Source: M55B112 sp040880545
Lineage (GTDB): Bacteria > Bacteroidota > Bacteroidia > Bacteroidales > GCA-2748055
Direction: 5' to 3'
Assembly (NCBI GenBank): GCA_040880545.1
Contig: JBBDIE010000061.1
Span: forward strand, 1-35,611
Length of the DNA: 35,611 bases
The notes beneath the pieces were generated by a model that saw only the letters and a program-made list of their open reading frames with translations, made no database searches and was not told the DNA's origin. Shown in pieces: positions 22,816 through 31,342 of this stretch (its first letter is position 1; every line of letters begins with the position of its first letter). The position numbers and the translations under genes are program-made.

Positions 22816-24441
22816 ATGAAAAAGCCTTTACTCACAGCATTTGTCCTGGCAGTGACAGTCACTTTATCCGGACAACGGGTAGCCGATCAGACCTATTGGT
22901 TTTATTTTACCGATAAACAGAACAACGGTTACAGCATCAGTCAGCCACATGAATTCTTGTCACAACGTTCACTTGAGCGGCGTGCCTGGCAGTCCATACC
23001 GGTCGATCAGGCTGATCTGCCTGTCACAAAAAGTTATGTCGACAGCCTGGCATCCCTGGGCCTGGAGATCAGGCATACCTCCAAATGGCTCAACGGTGTA
23101 CTGGTAACAACTGCAGACACCTCCCTGGCAGATACATTGCACATGTTGTCATTTATCGATACGATTCCTTGGAAGCCTGTAGATACAAAATACTTCCCCG
23201 TGGTTAAATCTCCTTCACGTTTTGAACCACCCCATACTACGCCTCCCATGTTCCGGTATGGTTTGTCGGGAATGCAGATCTGGCAACTTGAGCTGGAATA
23301 TTTGCATGAACGGGGCTATACCGGTAGCGGTGTTCTGCTTACTGTACTTGATGCAGGATTTTCCAATTTCAATAATTTACCTTCATTTCTTGGACCTGTT
23401 GCAAACGGGCAGATCATAGCAAGCCGCAATTTTGTACAGAAGAACCAGAATGTATATAACAGCCATTCCCACGGTACAAGCGTTAGCTCAATTATTGTAG
23501 CAAACTGGCCCGACACCCTGATGGGCGGAGCGCCGGATGTTCAGATCATTTTGGCCATCACAGAAAATGCTTTTTCGGAAACCAGGGTTGAGGAATATTC
23601 GTGGATCGAAGCCGCTGAATGGGCAGACAGCCTGGGGACGGATATTATCAATACTTCGCTGGGATATACCACATTCGACGATTCCACCACTAATTATACT
23701 TACGAGGATATGGACGGGAAAACGGCCCATATATCCATTGCCAACAGCATGACCGCTTCGCGGGGGATCATCAGTGTAACCAGCGCCGGGAATTCAGGCA
23801 ATACCTCTTGGCGCTATATCGGTGCACCGGCTGATGCGTCGGATATACTTGCCATTGGCGCAGTGGATGGATGGGGACAGCTGGCTTCATTCAGTTCAAA
23901 GGGCCCTACCTACGACCACCGCATTAAACCGGAAGTCTCGGCCATGGGATCGCAAACAGCGGTGCAATCTGCTGACGGAACCGCAAAACTGGGTTACGGG
24001 ACATCATACGCCTCACCAATGATTGCAGGCGCCACCGCAGTACTTTGGCAGGCTTATCCTGCACTTACTTCCAATGAGTTAATGCGCTGGATCATCAAGG
24101 CAGGCGACAGATACGGATCCCCTGATACAGAATACGGCTACGGAATACCCAATTACAGAAAAGCCTACCAGGCAATTTCCACTATTGACCTTGCTACCCT
24201 GCATACCGGTTTGAAAATATATCCAAATCCTGTCAGTGATTATTTTTATGTTGAAATTCCCGAAGGCACCACCGGCAGGCTGGACCTGAAAATGTTCGAT
24301 ATCAGGGGTGGCCTGATCCACGCAGATGAGATCAAAATGCCGGGAAGGATTGACATCCCCTCCTCCCTCACGCCGGGAATGTACATTATTGAAATTAATG
24401 ACGGAATGAGATTCTTCAGAAGCCGCATAATTAAAAATTAA
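22816..24441 (+). CDS. T9SS-exported subtilisin-like (S8) peptidase
   Basis: A 541-aa secreted serine protease. The signal peptide covers about 1-19 (cut near TLSG|QR). A propeptide-like region runs to about residue 150. The catalytic domain has Asp179 in LLTVLDAGF, His219 in NSHSHGTSVSS, the oxyanion Asn326 in SAGNSG, and Ser397 in GYGTSYASPMIAG, so the triad is complete. From about residue 463 a Por/type A sorting tail begins with LKIYPNPVSDYFYVEIP, ends in YIIEINDGMRFFRSRIIKN, and directs export by the type IX secretion system. It should act outside the cell or on its surface; the substrate is unknown. The stop overlaps the xseA start by one base (TAATG), an odd pairing for a secreted enzyme. 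Confidence 0.95.
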   Translation: MKKPLLTAFVLAVTVTLSGQRVADQTYWFYFTDKQNNGYSISQPHEFLSQRSLERRAWQSIPVDQADLPVTKSYVDSLASLGLEIRHTSKWLNGVLVTTADTSLADTLHMLSFIDTIPWKPVDTKYFPVVKSPSRFEPPHTTPPMFRYGLSGMQIWQLELEYLHERGYTGSGVLLTVLDAGFSNFNNLPSFLGPVANGQIIASRNFVQKNQNVYNSHSHGTSVSSIIVANWPDTLMGGAPDVQIILAITENAFSETRVEEYSWIEAAEWADSLGTDIINTSLGYTTFDDSTTNYTYEDMDGKTAHISIANSMTASRGIISVTSAGNSGNTSWRYIGAPADASDILAIGAVDGWGQLASFSSKGPTYDHRIKPEVSAMGSQTAVQSADGTAKLGYGTSYASPMIAGATAVLWQAYPALTSNELMRWIIKAGDRYGSPDTEYGYGIPNYRKAYQAISTIDLATLHTGLKIYPNPVSDYFYVEIPEGTTGRLDLKMFDIRGGLIHADEIKMPGRIDIPSSLTPGMYIIEINDGMRFFRSRIIKN

Positions 24442-25826
24442 TGTCAGAACATTTAACATTAAGCAGCCTCAACAGGCAGATCAGGGAATTCACACAACAG
24501 GCTTTTCCCCAGCCTGTATGGGTCGTTGCTGAAATACTGGAGATGAATTTGAACAGGTCGGGGCACTGCTACATGGAACTGATCGAAAAATCTGAATCAG
24601 ACAACAACATCATTGCCAAAAGCAGAGCGACCATATGGGCCTTTAAATTCAGGATGATCCGTCCATATTTTGAAGCCACAACCGGGTCCATTCTACAACC
24701 CGGAATTAAAATACTGCTGAAGGCTGAAGTAACTTTCCACGAACTGTACGGATTAAGTCTGAACATTAACGATATTGATCCTTCCTTTACATTGGGGGAT
24801 ATGGCCAGGCAAAAACAGGAAGTGATCAACAGGTTGAAATCCAGCGGAGTAATGGAAATGAACCGGGAACTGATCCTGAGCGAAGTACCCCAGCGAATTG
24901 CTGTCATTTCCTCTGAAACGGCTGCTGGTTATGGCGATTTCATCGATTCGTTGATAAATAACAACTTCGGAATCGGATTTTCAGTTTCGCTTTTCCAGGC
25001 CATTGTACAGGGAGATGCAGCCGAAAGTTCAATGATAAGTGCCCTGGAACAGGTGTTTGAGTCTGACACAGCATTTGATGCGGTGGTTCTGATCAGGGGT
25101 GGAGGATCGCAGTCGGACCTGGATTGTTTCAACGGATTTGAATTGGCCATGAACATTGCCCAGTTCCCGCTGCCCGTTTTGACGGGGATTGGCCATGAAA
25201 GGGATGTGACCATTGCAGACATGGTTGCACACCAGAGTCTCAAAACTCCTACAGCGGTAGCTGAGTTCCTGGTGGACAAAGTGGCTGGATTTTTGGAAAA
25301 ACTCGACCGTATCAGAGAACGTTTCAGCCAGGCGGTAAGATGGATCCTCCAGGAAGAGACCATGGTACTTCAACAAAAAGCATCTGATCTTCATTATCTT
25401 GTACAGCAGCACCTGACTGAAGGAAAACATGGTCTGGAAGCCTACCGTGCTTCCGTCGAATCATCGGTAAAGCACATTGTCAGGGACCAGGCTACAACAT
25501 TAAATAACCATTCAGACAAGCTGAAATACCTCTGGAAAGGAATTTTTAGCCAACACAGGTATGATCTGAAGAATTTCAGAGAACGGAATCGACGATCCGG
25601 TACCGACCTGTTGCAATCAAGCAAGGAGCAATTACGGAACTTCGAACGTACGCTGGAACTGGTAAGACCCGAAAAAGTGTTGGCGCGGGGATACAGTATT
25701 ACCTGGTCGGAAGGGAAAGCAGTAAAATCAGTCAGGGGAATGAAAAAAGGCACCCCTCTGGAGACTTTGGTATCAGACGGTAAAATTCAGAGCGTGGTAA
25801 GCAGTGATGGAAAATTGTCAAATTAA
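24441..25826 (+). CDS. xseA: Exodeoxyribonuclease VII large subunit
   Basis: It degrades single-stranded DNA to acid-soluble oligonucleotides together with several small subunits, in mismatch repair and DNA damage tolerance. The 461-aa length is typical. The N-terminal OB-fold covers about 1-105 (LSSLNRQIREFTQQAF... VWVVAEILEMNLNRSGHCYMEL). The catalytic region includes RIAVISSETAAGYGDFI (about 153-169), LIRGGGSQSDLDCFN (about 217-231) and TGIGHERDVTIADMVAHQSLKTPTAVA (about 247-273), all family hallmarks. A long coiled-coil stretch follows, then the C-terminal LVRPEKVLARGYSIT (about 411-425). xseB follows after 13 bases. Confidence 0.96.
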   Translation: MSEHLTLSSLNRQIREFTQQAFPQPVWVVAEILEMNLNRSGHCYMELIEKSESDNNIIAKSRATIWAFKFRMIRPYFEATTGSILQPGIKILLKAEVTFHELYGLSLNINDIDPSFTLGDMARQKQEVINRLKSSGVMEMNRELILSEVPQRIAVISSETAAGYGDFIDSLINNNFGIGFSVSLFQAIVQGDAAESSMISALEQVFESDTAFDAVVLIRGGGSQSDLDCFNGFELAMNIAQFPLPVLTGIGHERDVTIADMVAHQSLKTPTAVAEFLVDKVAGFLEKLDRIRERFSQAVRWILQEETMVLQQKASDLHYLVQQHLTEGKHGLEAYRASVESSVKHIVRDQATTLNNHSDKLKYLWKGIFSQHRYDLKNFRERNRRSGTDLLQSSKEQLRNFERTLELVRPEKVLARGYSITWSEGKAVKSVRGMKKGTPLETLVSDGKIQSVVSSDGKLSN

Positions 25827-25839
25827 AGATATAAAAAAT

Positions 25840-26034
25840 ATGGCAAAACAGGATATTACTTACAAGGCAGCGATTACAGAAATTGAATTAATCCTCGGAA
25901 AAATTGAAGAGGGGGAACTGGATGTGGACGAACTCACGAAAAACGTAAAGCGAGTAACGGAACTTTTGACCATTTGCAGGGATAAACTACAAAAAACCGA
26001 ATCGGAAGTTACCAAAATCCTGAAAGAGGAGTAG
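25840..26034 (+). CDS. xseB: Exodeoxyribonuclease VII small subunit
   Basis: This small helical subunit of exonuclease VII binds the coiled-coil arm of XseA. The chosen start at 25840 gives MAKQDITYKAAITEIELIL (64 aa), which fits the family (about 60-85 aa) and leaves 13 bases after xseA. The frame extends upstream to 25804, overlapping xseA, but those residues do not look like the family. The motif IELILGKIEEGELDVDELT (about residues 14-32) is typical. The stop lies 28 bases from a convergent gene. Confidence 0.93.
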   Translation: MAKQDITYKAAITEIELILGKIEEGELDVDELTKNVKRVTELLTICRDKLQKTESEVTKILKEE

Positions 26035-26061
26035 TAAGTTACATTACTTTCACAAAGTTAG

Positions 26062-27693
26062 CTACCTGTTTACATCCACCTTCCGTACCGTCTTTAGAAT
26101 CAGGTTATTCATCGGATTGGGATTAAAACCCTCAACCTCAACAGGTGTAAATCTCACCAGCTTGTCATAGAATAGCGGAACAACCGGAGCCTGCTCCATG
26201 ACAATGCTATCCATTTTCCTGTACATCCCGTACCTCTTTTCTGCATCTGTCTCCCGGCTGGCCGCCAGGTATAGTTTATCAAACGCGGCCGATTGAAACC
26301 GGGTATAATTGGGCCCCGCGGGAGCATGATTTCCTGAATAAAAGAGTGCCAGGTAATTTTCAGCATCGGCATAGTCTGCGATCCATGATCCCCTGAAAAA
26401 CTGCAAATTCCCATTGGCCACCATGTTTCTGAATGCCCCGCCGGTACTTACAGTAATTTCTATGTCGATCCCGATTTTTTCCAGTTCAAACTGTATATAT
26501 TCACACAGATCCAGGTAATCGGAGGTTGTCGTTAATTCAATGGTTCTGTCTGCTGTAACTGACGAAAAGCCGGCTTCCCTGATCAGTTGCCTTGCAAGGT
26601 CAGGTTGGTAATCGTAACCTTCTGAATAGGCCATGTGCCCTGGCAACCCCGGTGGAATCATCCCTGCTGTGGCAGGGTATCCCAGGTTATTTCGCAGATA
26701 TTTCATCATCTTTTCCCGGTCGAAACCGTAATTGATCGCCTTTCGTATGCGCTTGTCAAGCAACAGATGATCCTTCCCCATTACCGGCTCCTGCAAAATT
26801 CCAAGGTATTCGGTGTTCAGATATGGCTGGGTAAGCATCTTAAACCGGTGGCTGTATTCCGGGTTTAGCGATCCCGATCTTGTCAGCAGTTCATCCTTGT
26901 ACGCAGGATGAACACCCGACAGGAAATCCAGGTTTCCTTTCAAAAACTCCAGGAATTCGCTCTGTTTGTCCTTGATAAACGTAATTGCTATACCTTCCAG
27001 GTATGGAAGACTGTTTCCGCTTTCGTCCGTTTCAAAATATTCTCTGTTTTTAAGGAGGATGAGCTTTTCATCGGAGTTCCACAAGGTAAACTCGAATGGC
27101 CCGGTTCCAACCGGTTGATGGGCAAAATTTGCTTTGGGATTCGAAGCCACCTCATGGGGGACCACTGAACAATAGGGCATGGCCAGGATGGAAAGAAACG
27201 GGGGAAACGGTTGCTGCAATCTGATCTGTAATACCGAATCATTCAATACGGTAAAACCTGACTGCGGATCAACATACTCAAATATCCAGCTGCCCGGAGA
27301 GGCAACAGACGGATCAAGTATCCGCTCAAAACTGTATACAAAATCTGTTGCAATTACTCGTCTGCTCTCTTCATTCAGGTACGGAGAAGAATGAAACAAA
27401 ACATCGGTCCGAAGAAAGAACGTGTATTCCAGTCCGTCAGCACTAATACTCCAACTCCTGGCAATAGAAGGCTGAATATGCAAGCTGTCGTCCATTTGTA
27501 CCAGTCCGTTAAAAATCTGGCTAACGGGCCAGATAATGGTTTGGTTCCTGGCCATGGCCGGGTCAAGTGAAGTGATGCCCTTCGACTCATTGTACCTGAA
27601 AACTGTCTGGTTACTGTTGTCTTCTGTTGCAGGAGTACACCCGGAAATGTGCAGTAAAAGGATATATCCTGTAAGTAATAGGACCTTCGCCAT
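26062..27693 (-). CDS. Oligopeptide-type solute-binding lipoprotein (SBP family 5)
   Basis: The 543-aa protein begins with a lipoprotein signal: hydrophobic residues 5-15 then the lipobox ISGC with Cys19. It has the fold markers of DppA/OppA-like binding proteins: RYNESKGITSLDPAMARN near the N-terminus, FNGLVQMDDSLHIQPSIARSWSIS (about 61-84, the usual 'L...d..g...P.lA.sW..s' motif), YTFFLRTDVLFHSSP, FVYSFERILDP and KAINYGFDREKMM (about 315-330). Such proteins bind peptides, nickel or other solutes. No permease or ATPase gene is nearby. It starts 6 bases after the stop of a large hybrid histidine kinase on the same strand, so the two are probably co-transcribed. Confidence 0.9.
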   Translation of the reverse strand: MAKVLLLTGYILLLHISGCTPATEDNSNQTVFRYNESKGITSLDPAMARNQTIIWPVSQIFNGLVQMDDSLHIQPSIARSWSISADGLEYTFFLRTDVLFHSSPYLNEESRRVIATDFVYSFERILDPSVASPGSWIFEYVDPQSGFTVLNDSVLQIRLQQPFPPFLSILAMPYCSVVPHEVASNPKANFAHQPVGTGPFEFTLWNSDEKLILLKNREYFETDESGNSLPYLEGIAITFIKDKQSEFLEFLKGNLDFLSGVHPAYKDELLTRSGSLNPEYSHRFKMLTQPYLNTEYLGILQEPVMGKDHLLLDKRIRKAINYGFDREKMMKYLRNNLGYPATAGMIPPGLPGHMAYSEGYDYQPDLARQLIREAGFSSVTADRTIELTTTSDYLDLCEYIQFELEKIGIDIEITVSTGGAFRNMVANGNLQFFRGSWIADYADAENYLALFYSGNHAPAGPNYTRFQSAAFDKLYLAASRETDAEKRYGMYRKMDSIVMEQAPVVPLFYDKLVRFTPVEVEGFNPNPMNNLILKTVRKVDVNR

Positions 27694-27699
27694 AAAAGT

Positions 27700-30600
27700 T
27701 CACTTTAAGAATGAACCCAATGTATCAATAAGTTTATTCACATGCAGGGGTTTGCTGATATAATCGTCGCAACCAGCCTCTCTGCTATTCTCTTTCTCTC
27801 CCGACATGGCATAGGCAGTTTGCGCGATTACTGGCATACCTGGATTTTTCTCTTTAATGATCCGGGTACACATATACCCATCCATGACCGGCATACGAAT
27901 ATCCATCAGAATCAGACTGAGGCTGTCGGAATGTTCATCGAAGAGCCGGATGGTCTCTTGTCCGTCCCTCGCCCAGATGATCTCCACATTGGTATCTTTA
28001 AGTACTTCAGAAATTAGGTTGAAGTTCGACCTGTCATCTTCAGCCACCAAAATCTTTTTCCCTTTCCAATCATTATTCAGGTTCACTTTTCTTTCAGAAA
28101 CCATGGGTTCCATATTTTTCAGCTCCTCAACCGGTATCGTGAACCAGAATTCCGATCCTTTATCTGGGGTGGATGTTACACCGATATTCCCTCCCAGTAA
28201 CTCCACCAGGTTTTTGGAGATTGCCAGTCCAAGACCGGTACCCCCATAAAGCTTTGTGTTAGAGGAATAACCCTGTCTGAAACGGTCGAATATAAATTGG
28301 TGTTTCTCAGATTCAACACCTATTCCAGAATCTTTTACATAGATCCGTACAAATGATTCCTGCTGCTCTACGCCCAATTCAATAAACCCCTTTTCGGTAA
28401 ATTTAACGGCATTGTTCAACAGGTTGGAGATTATCTGTTTCAACCGGAATGGATCTGTATACAACACCAGTCTTTTGGATGGCCATTTCCAGTTTAGCCG
28501 TAGGTTCAGGTGCGTCTTGTCAAGTCTTTCCATGTTTTCCCGGAACATGACGATCTGCTCTTTCACAAGTTCATCCAAGGTACATTCGTCTTTGTTAACC
28601 ATTAACTGACCTGCTTCAATTTTTGAAATGTCAATAATATCATCAATCAGGTGCATCAGGTTATCGGCCCCCAGGTTGATTTGGGCGATGAACTCATTTC
28701 TCTCTTCGTGGCTGATATTGGTATCATTCAACAGATCCGAGAATCCAACAATCGCATTCATCGGTGTTCGTATCTCATGGGACATATTCGACAGAAAAGC
28801 CGTTTTAAGCCTGTCCGATTCCTCTGCTTTCTCCTTGGCTTCTCGTAAATTCCTTTCAGCCTCTTTCCGCTCGCTGATATCCTTGAAAATGATCATCATT
28901 GATTCCGGTTCACCCTCATTATTGTAAATGGCACCTGTGGAAACTTCAGACTCCATGGTTGTCCCATCTGCCCTGTGTAGCGTGAATTCAAGATTTTTTA
29001 TATAGCCTATTTCCCAGGTCTTTTTGAAACTGCGAAGGGCAATTCGCCAGTTCTTTCTGTCAATAAAGTGGAAAATATTCTGGCCAATAACAGGTTCGTT
29101 TGTTATGTGCAACGCCGCAAGGAGACTGGTATTGTAATCTGTCATGATCCCTTTCTGATCCACAACAATGATCGGATCCGGTGACGATTCAAATATTCTG
29201 CGCTGCTTTTCCTGGCTTTCACGTACATTATCCTGATCGCGCTTCCTTTCAATGGCCAATGCGATCTGGTCGCTTACAAATTCAAGGATACTAACATCCT
29301 CCATGGTATAGATGATATCCTCGTTGTATGACTGAACAACAAATACACCAATAATTCTGTTATCTGTCTTCAACGGAACACCAAGCCAACTGATACAAGG
29401 TGAGCCCACCGGCTCAATCAAACCCTTATCTGTAAGCATCTTCTCTTTTTCAGCATCAATTAATTGTGCTTTCCCTATGTTTACAACATATCCTGTAAGC
29501 GTCTTACCTACCGGAAATTTCGTGAATGAATCCACCTCATCCCTGTGAAATGGCATGGTAAGCATGTTGGATTCCTCATTATATAGTGCAAGAAAACAGT
29601 TTGTTGTATCTACAATTTTTCCCAGGTATTCCCTGATTTTTTCATACAGTTCATTCAGGTTTTTGGTGGTATTAACTGCATTCGATATGTTGATCAGGGC
29701 TTTCTGGATCGCTTCATTTCTTCTCCGCTCCGAAATATCCTCATGGGTGCCAATCAACCGCCTGGCTTTACCATCTTCTTTAACATCCACCGCCCTGCCC
29801 CTGCTGCATATCCATTTGTATGAGCCATCCTTGCAAAGCAGCCTGAATTCTATTTCGAACGACTCTTCCTTGTTTTGGATGACCTTGTCCACCGCAGACA
29901 GGGTACTTTCCATATCATCATCATGAAGTAAAATGTGCCAGGTCTCCAACTCATGGGGCAATTCATCCGGTTCATAGCCAAGCATCTTATAATAGATCGG
30001 AGAATAGAATACTTTGTCCGACTCCAGGTTCCAGTCCCAGTACCCAAGGCTGGTTGCTTCTACAGCCAGTTTTAACCGTCGTTCACTTTTATTGATTGCC
30101 TCTCTTGCCTTTTTTGATTCGGTAATGTTCCTGGCTATGGCAAGCACCGAATCTATATGCTCCTCTTCGTCGAATTCAGGGAACAGCCTCCACTCGAAAG
30201 ATATTTTTTCATGCTCCTTCGGGAAATCAAACTCAACAGTATTTTTCTTCCCTGTACGAAAAACTTTTTCAATGGCGCTTTCCCAGAATTCAACGATTTC
30301 ATCAGTGAAAACCCCCATCTCGCTATGGGTTTTATTCATGAAATTTTCAATGGGGATACCGGTCTCTTCAAAGGCTGTATGATTCACATAAAGGTGTCTG
30401 AATCCGGAGTCAAAACGCATGATCACATCGGGTGAATTTTCCGCCAGGTTCCTGAAATGTTCCCTTGATATCTGGAGCGACTCTTCCATTATCTTCTGTT
30501 CCTGTATATTACGAATAACAAGAATAAATTGAAAGTCGTCGCCAATTTCAAACCTTGACAGGATATTTTCTGTCCAGAAATCTTCCCCGCTCTGCTTTTT

Positions 30601-31266
30601 ATTCAGGCAGAGATAGCTTACGGATCCCTTATCCAGACTTCCAGCTATTTTTTGAATATCCTTTTTCTGATAACTTCCGGACGATTCTGTCAGATAGGAG
30701 ATCACCCTGTTTTTGTCCCGGATATCTTCTAATCCGAATAATTCCGGCAAGCTTTGGTTAAAATCAATGATTCCAAAGGTTTGGGGATCTATAAGTATCA
30801 TTCCATCCTGAACAGCATTAAAAATTGACCTGTATTTTAATTCCGACTCCTCCAGCTCATTCTCAACCTTCCTGCTGTGTTTGAGGACTTTGCCATATTT
30901 CTGTGAAGAATAGACTGTGGGAACCAATTTTACCAGGTGACTCTTCAGAAGGTAATCCCACACTCCGCTTGTCAAGGTTTCTGCTGCCTTGTGCTCATTC
31001 TTCTCTCCAACCAGATAGATCAGTGGGATATGAAATGTAATCTTCCTGTGAAAGTCTTCTATGGCTTTTCGTAAGTTATCAGGAAGGTCAAAGTCTGCCA
31101 TGATCAGGTCCAGTTCACCGCTTTCAACCCTCGCTTCCAAATTGCGAATATCCTTGCAGAAACAACACTCCGGATCATAATTGCCATTTTCAAGTATGGT
31201 AATTATCTCATTAGCAAGCGATTTATCTATGTGCCAAAAGCAAATATTGATCTTGAGTCCGGCCAT
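27700..31266 (-). CDS. Soluble multi-PAS/GAF hybrid histidine kinase-response regulator
   Basis: The 1188-aa signalling protein has no membrane helix. Domains by eye: a degenerate receiver (about 1-120, with Asp58 and Lys108 kept but the acidic pair reduced to D14); PAS domains at about 130-260, 265-385 and 390-515 (the third with LGYWDWNLESDKVFYSP and a PAC segment); a GAF domain (about 525-685); a fourth PAS (about 690-815); HisKA with FLSNMSHEIRTPMNAIVGFSD (His near 830); HATPase with DPFRLKQIISNLLNNAVKFT and GGTGLGLAISKNLVELLGG; and a C-terminal receiver with LILMDIRMPVMDG (Asp near 1119). It probably senses several cytoplasmic cues and relays phosphate to an unlinked partner. No response-regulator gene with a DNA-binding domain is adjacent. 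Confidence 0.93.
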   Translation of the reverse strand: MAGLKINICFWHIDKSLANEIITILENGNYDPECCFCKDIRNLEARVESGELDLIMADFDLPDNLRKAIEDFHRKITFHIPLIYLVGEKNEHKAAETLTSGVWDYLLKSHLVKLVPTVYSSQKYGKVLKHSRKVENELEESELKYRSIFNAVQDGMILIDPQTFGIIDFNQSLPELFGLEDIRDKNRVISYLTESSGSYQKKDIQKIAGSLDKGSVSYLCLNKKQSGEDFWTENILSRFEIGDDFQFILVIRNIQEQKIMEESLQISREHFRNLAENSPDVIMRFDSGFRHLYVNHTAFEETGIPIENFMNKTHSEMGVFTDEIVEFWESAIEKVFRTGKKNTVEFDFPKEHEKISFEWRLFPEFDEEEHIDSVLAIARNITESKKAREAINKSERRLKLAVEATSLGYWDWNLESDKVFYSPIYYKMLGYEPDELPHELETWHILLHDDDMESTLSAVDKVIQNKEESFEIEFRLLCKDGSYKWICSRGRAVDVKEDGKARRLIGTHEDISERRRNEAIQKALINISNAVNTTKNLNELYEKIREYLGKIVDTTNCFLALYNEESNMLTMPFHRDEVDSFTKFPVGKTLTGYVVNIGKAQLIDAEKEKMLTDKGLIEPVGSPCISWLGVPLKTDNRIIGVFVVQSYNEDIIYTMEDVSILEFVSDQIALAIERKRDQDNVRESQEKQRRIFESSPDPIIVVDQKGIMTDYNTSLLAALHITNEPVIGQNIFHFIDRKNWRIALRSFKKTWEIGYIKNLEFTLHRADGTTMESEVSTGAIYNNEGEPESMMIIFKDISERKEAERNLREAKEKAEESDRLKTAFLSNMSHEIRTPMNAIVGFSDLLNDTNISHEERNEFIAQINLGADNLMHLIDDIIDISKIEAGQLMVNKDECTLDELVKEQIVMFRENMERLDKTHLNLRLNWKWPSKRLVLYTDPFRLKQIISNLLNNAVKFTEKGFIELGVEQQESFVRIYVKDSGIGVESEKHQFIFDRFRQGYSSNTKLYGGTGLGLAISKNLVELLGGNIGVTSTPDKGSEFWFTIPVEELKNMEPMVSERKVNLNNDWKGKKILVAEDDRSNFNLISEVLKDTNVEIIWARDGQETIRLFDEHSDSLSLILMDIRMPVMDGYMCTRIIKEKNPGMPVIAQTAYAMSGEKENSREAGCDDYISKPLHVNKLIDTLGSFLK

Positions 31267-31342
31267 TGAATTAGTCAGGGTTAAATATGGCCGTAAAATA
31301 GCATTTTTTTATGATTTTTCGCTTTCTAAGCCTTTAGTTTCA

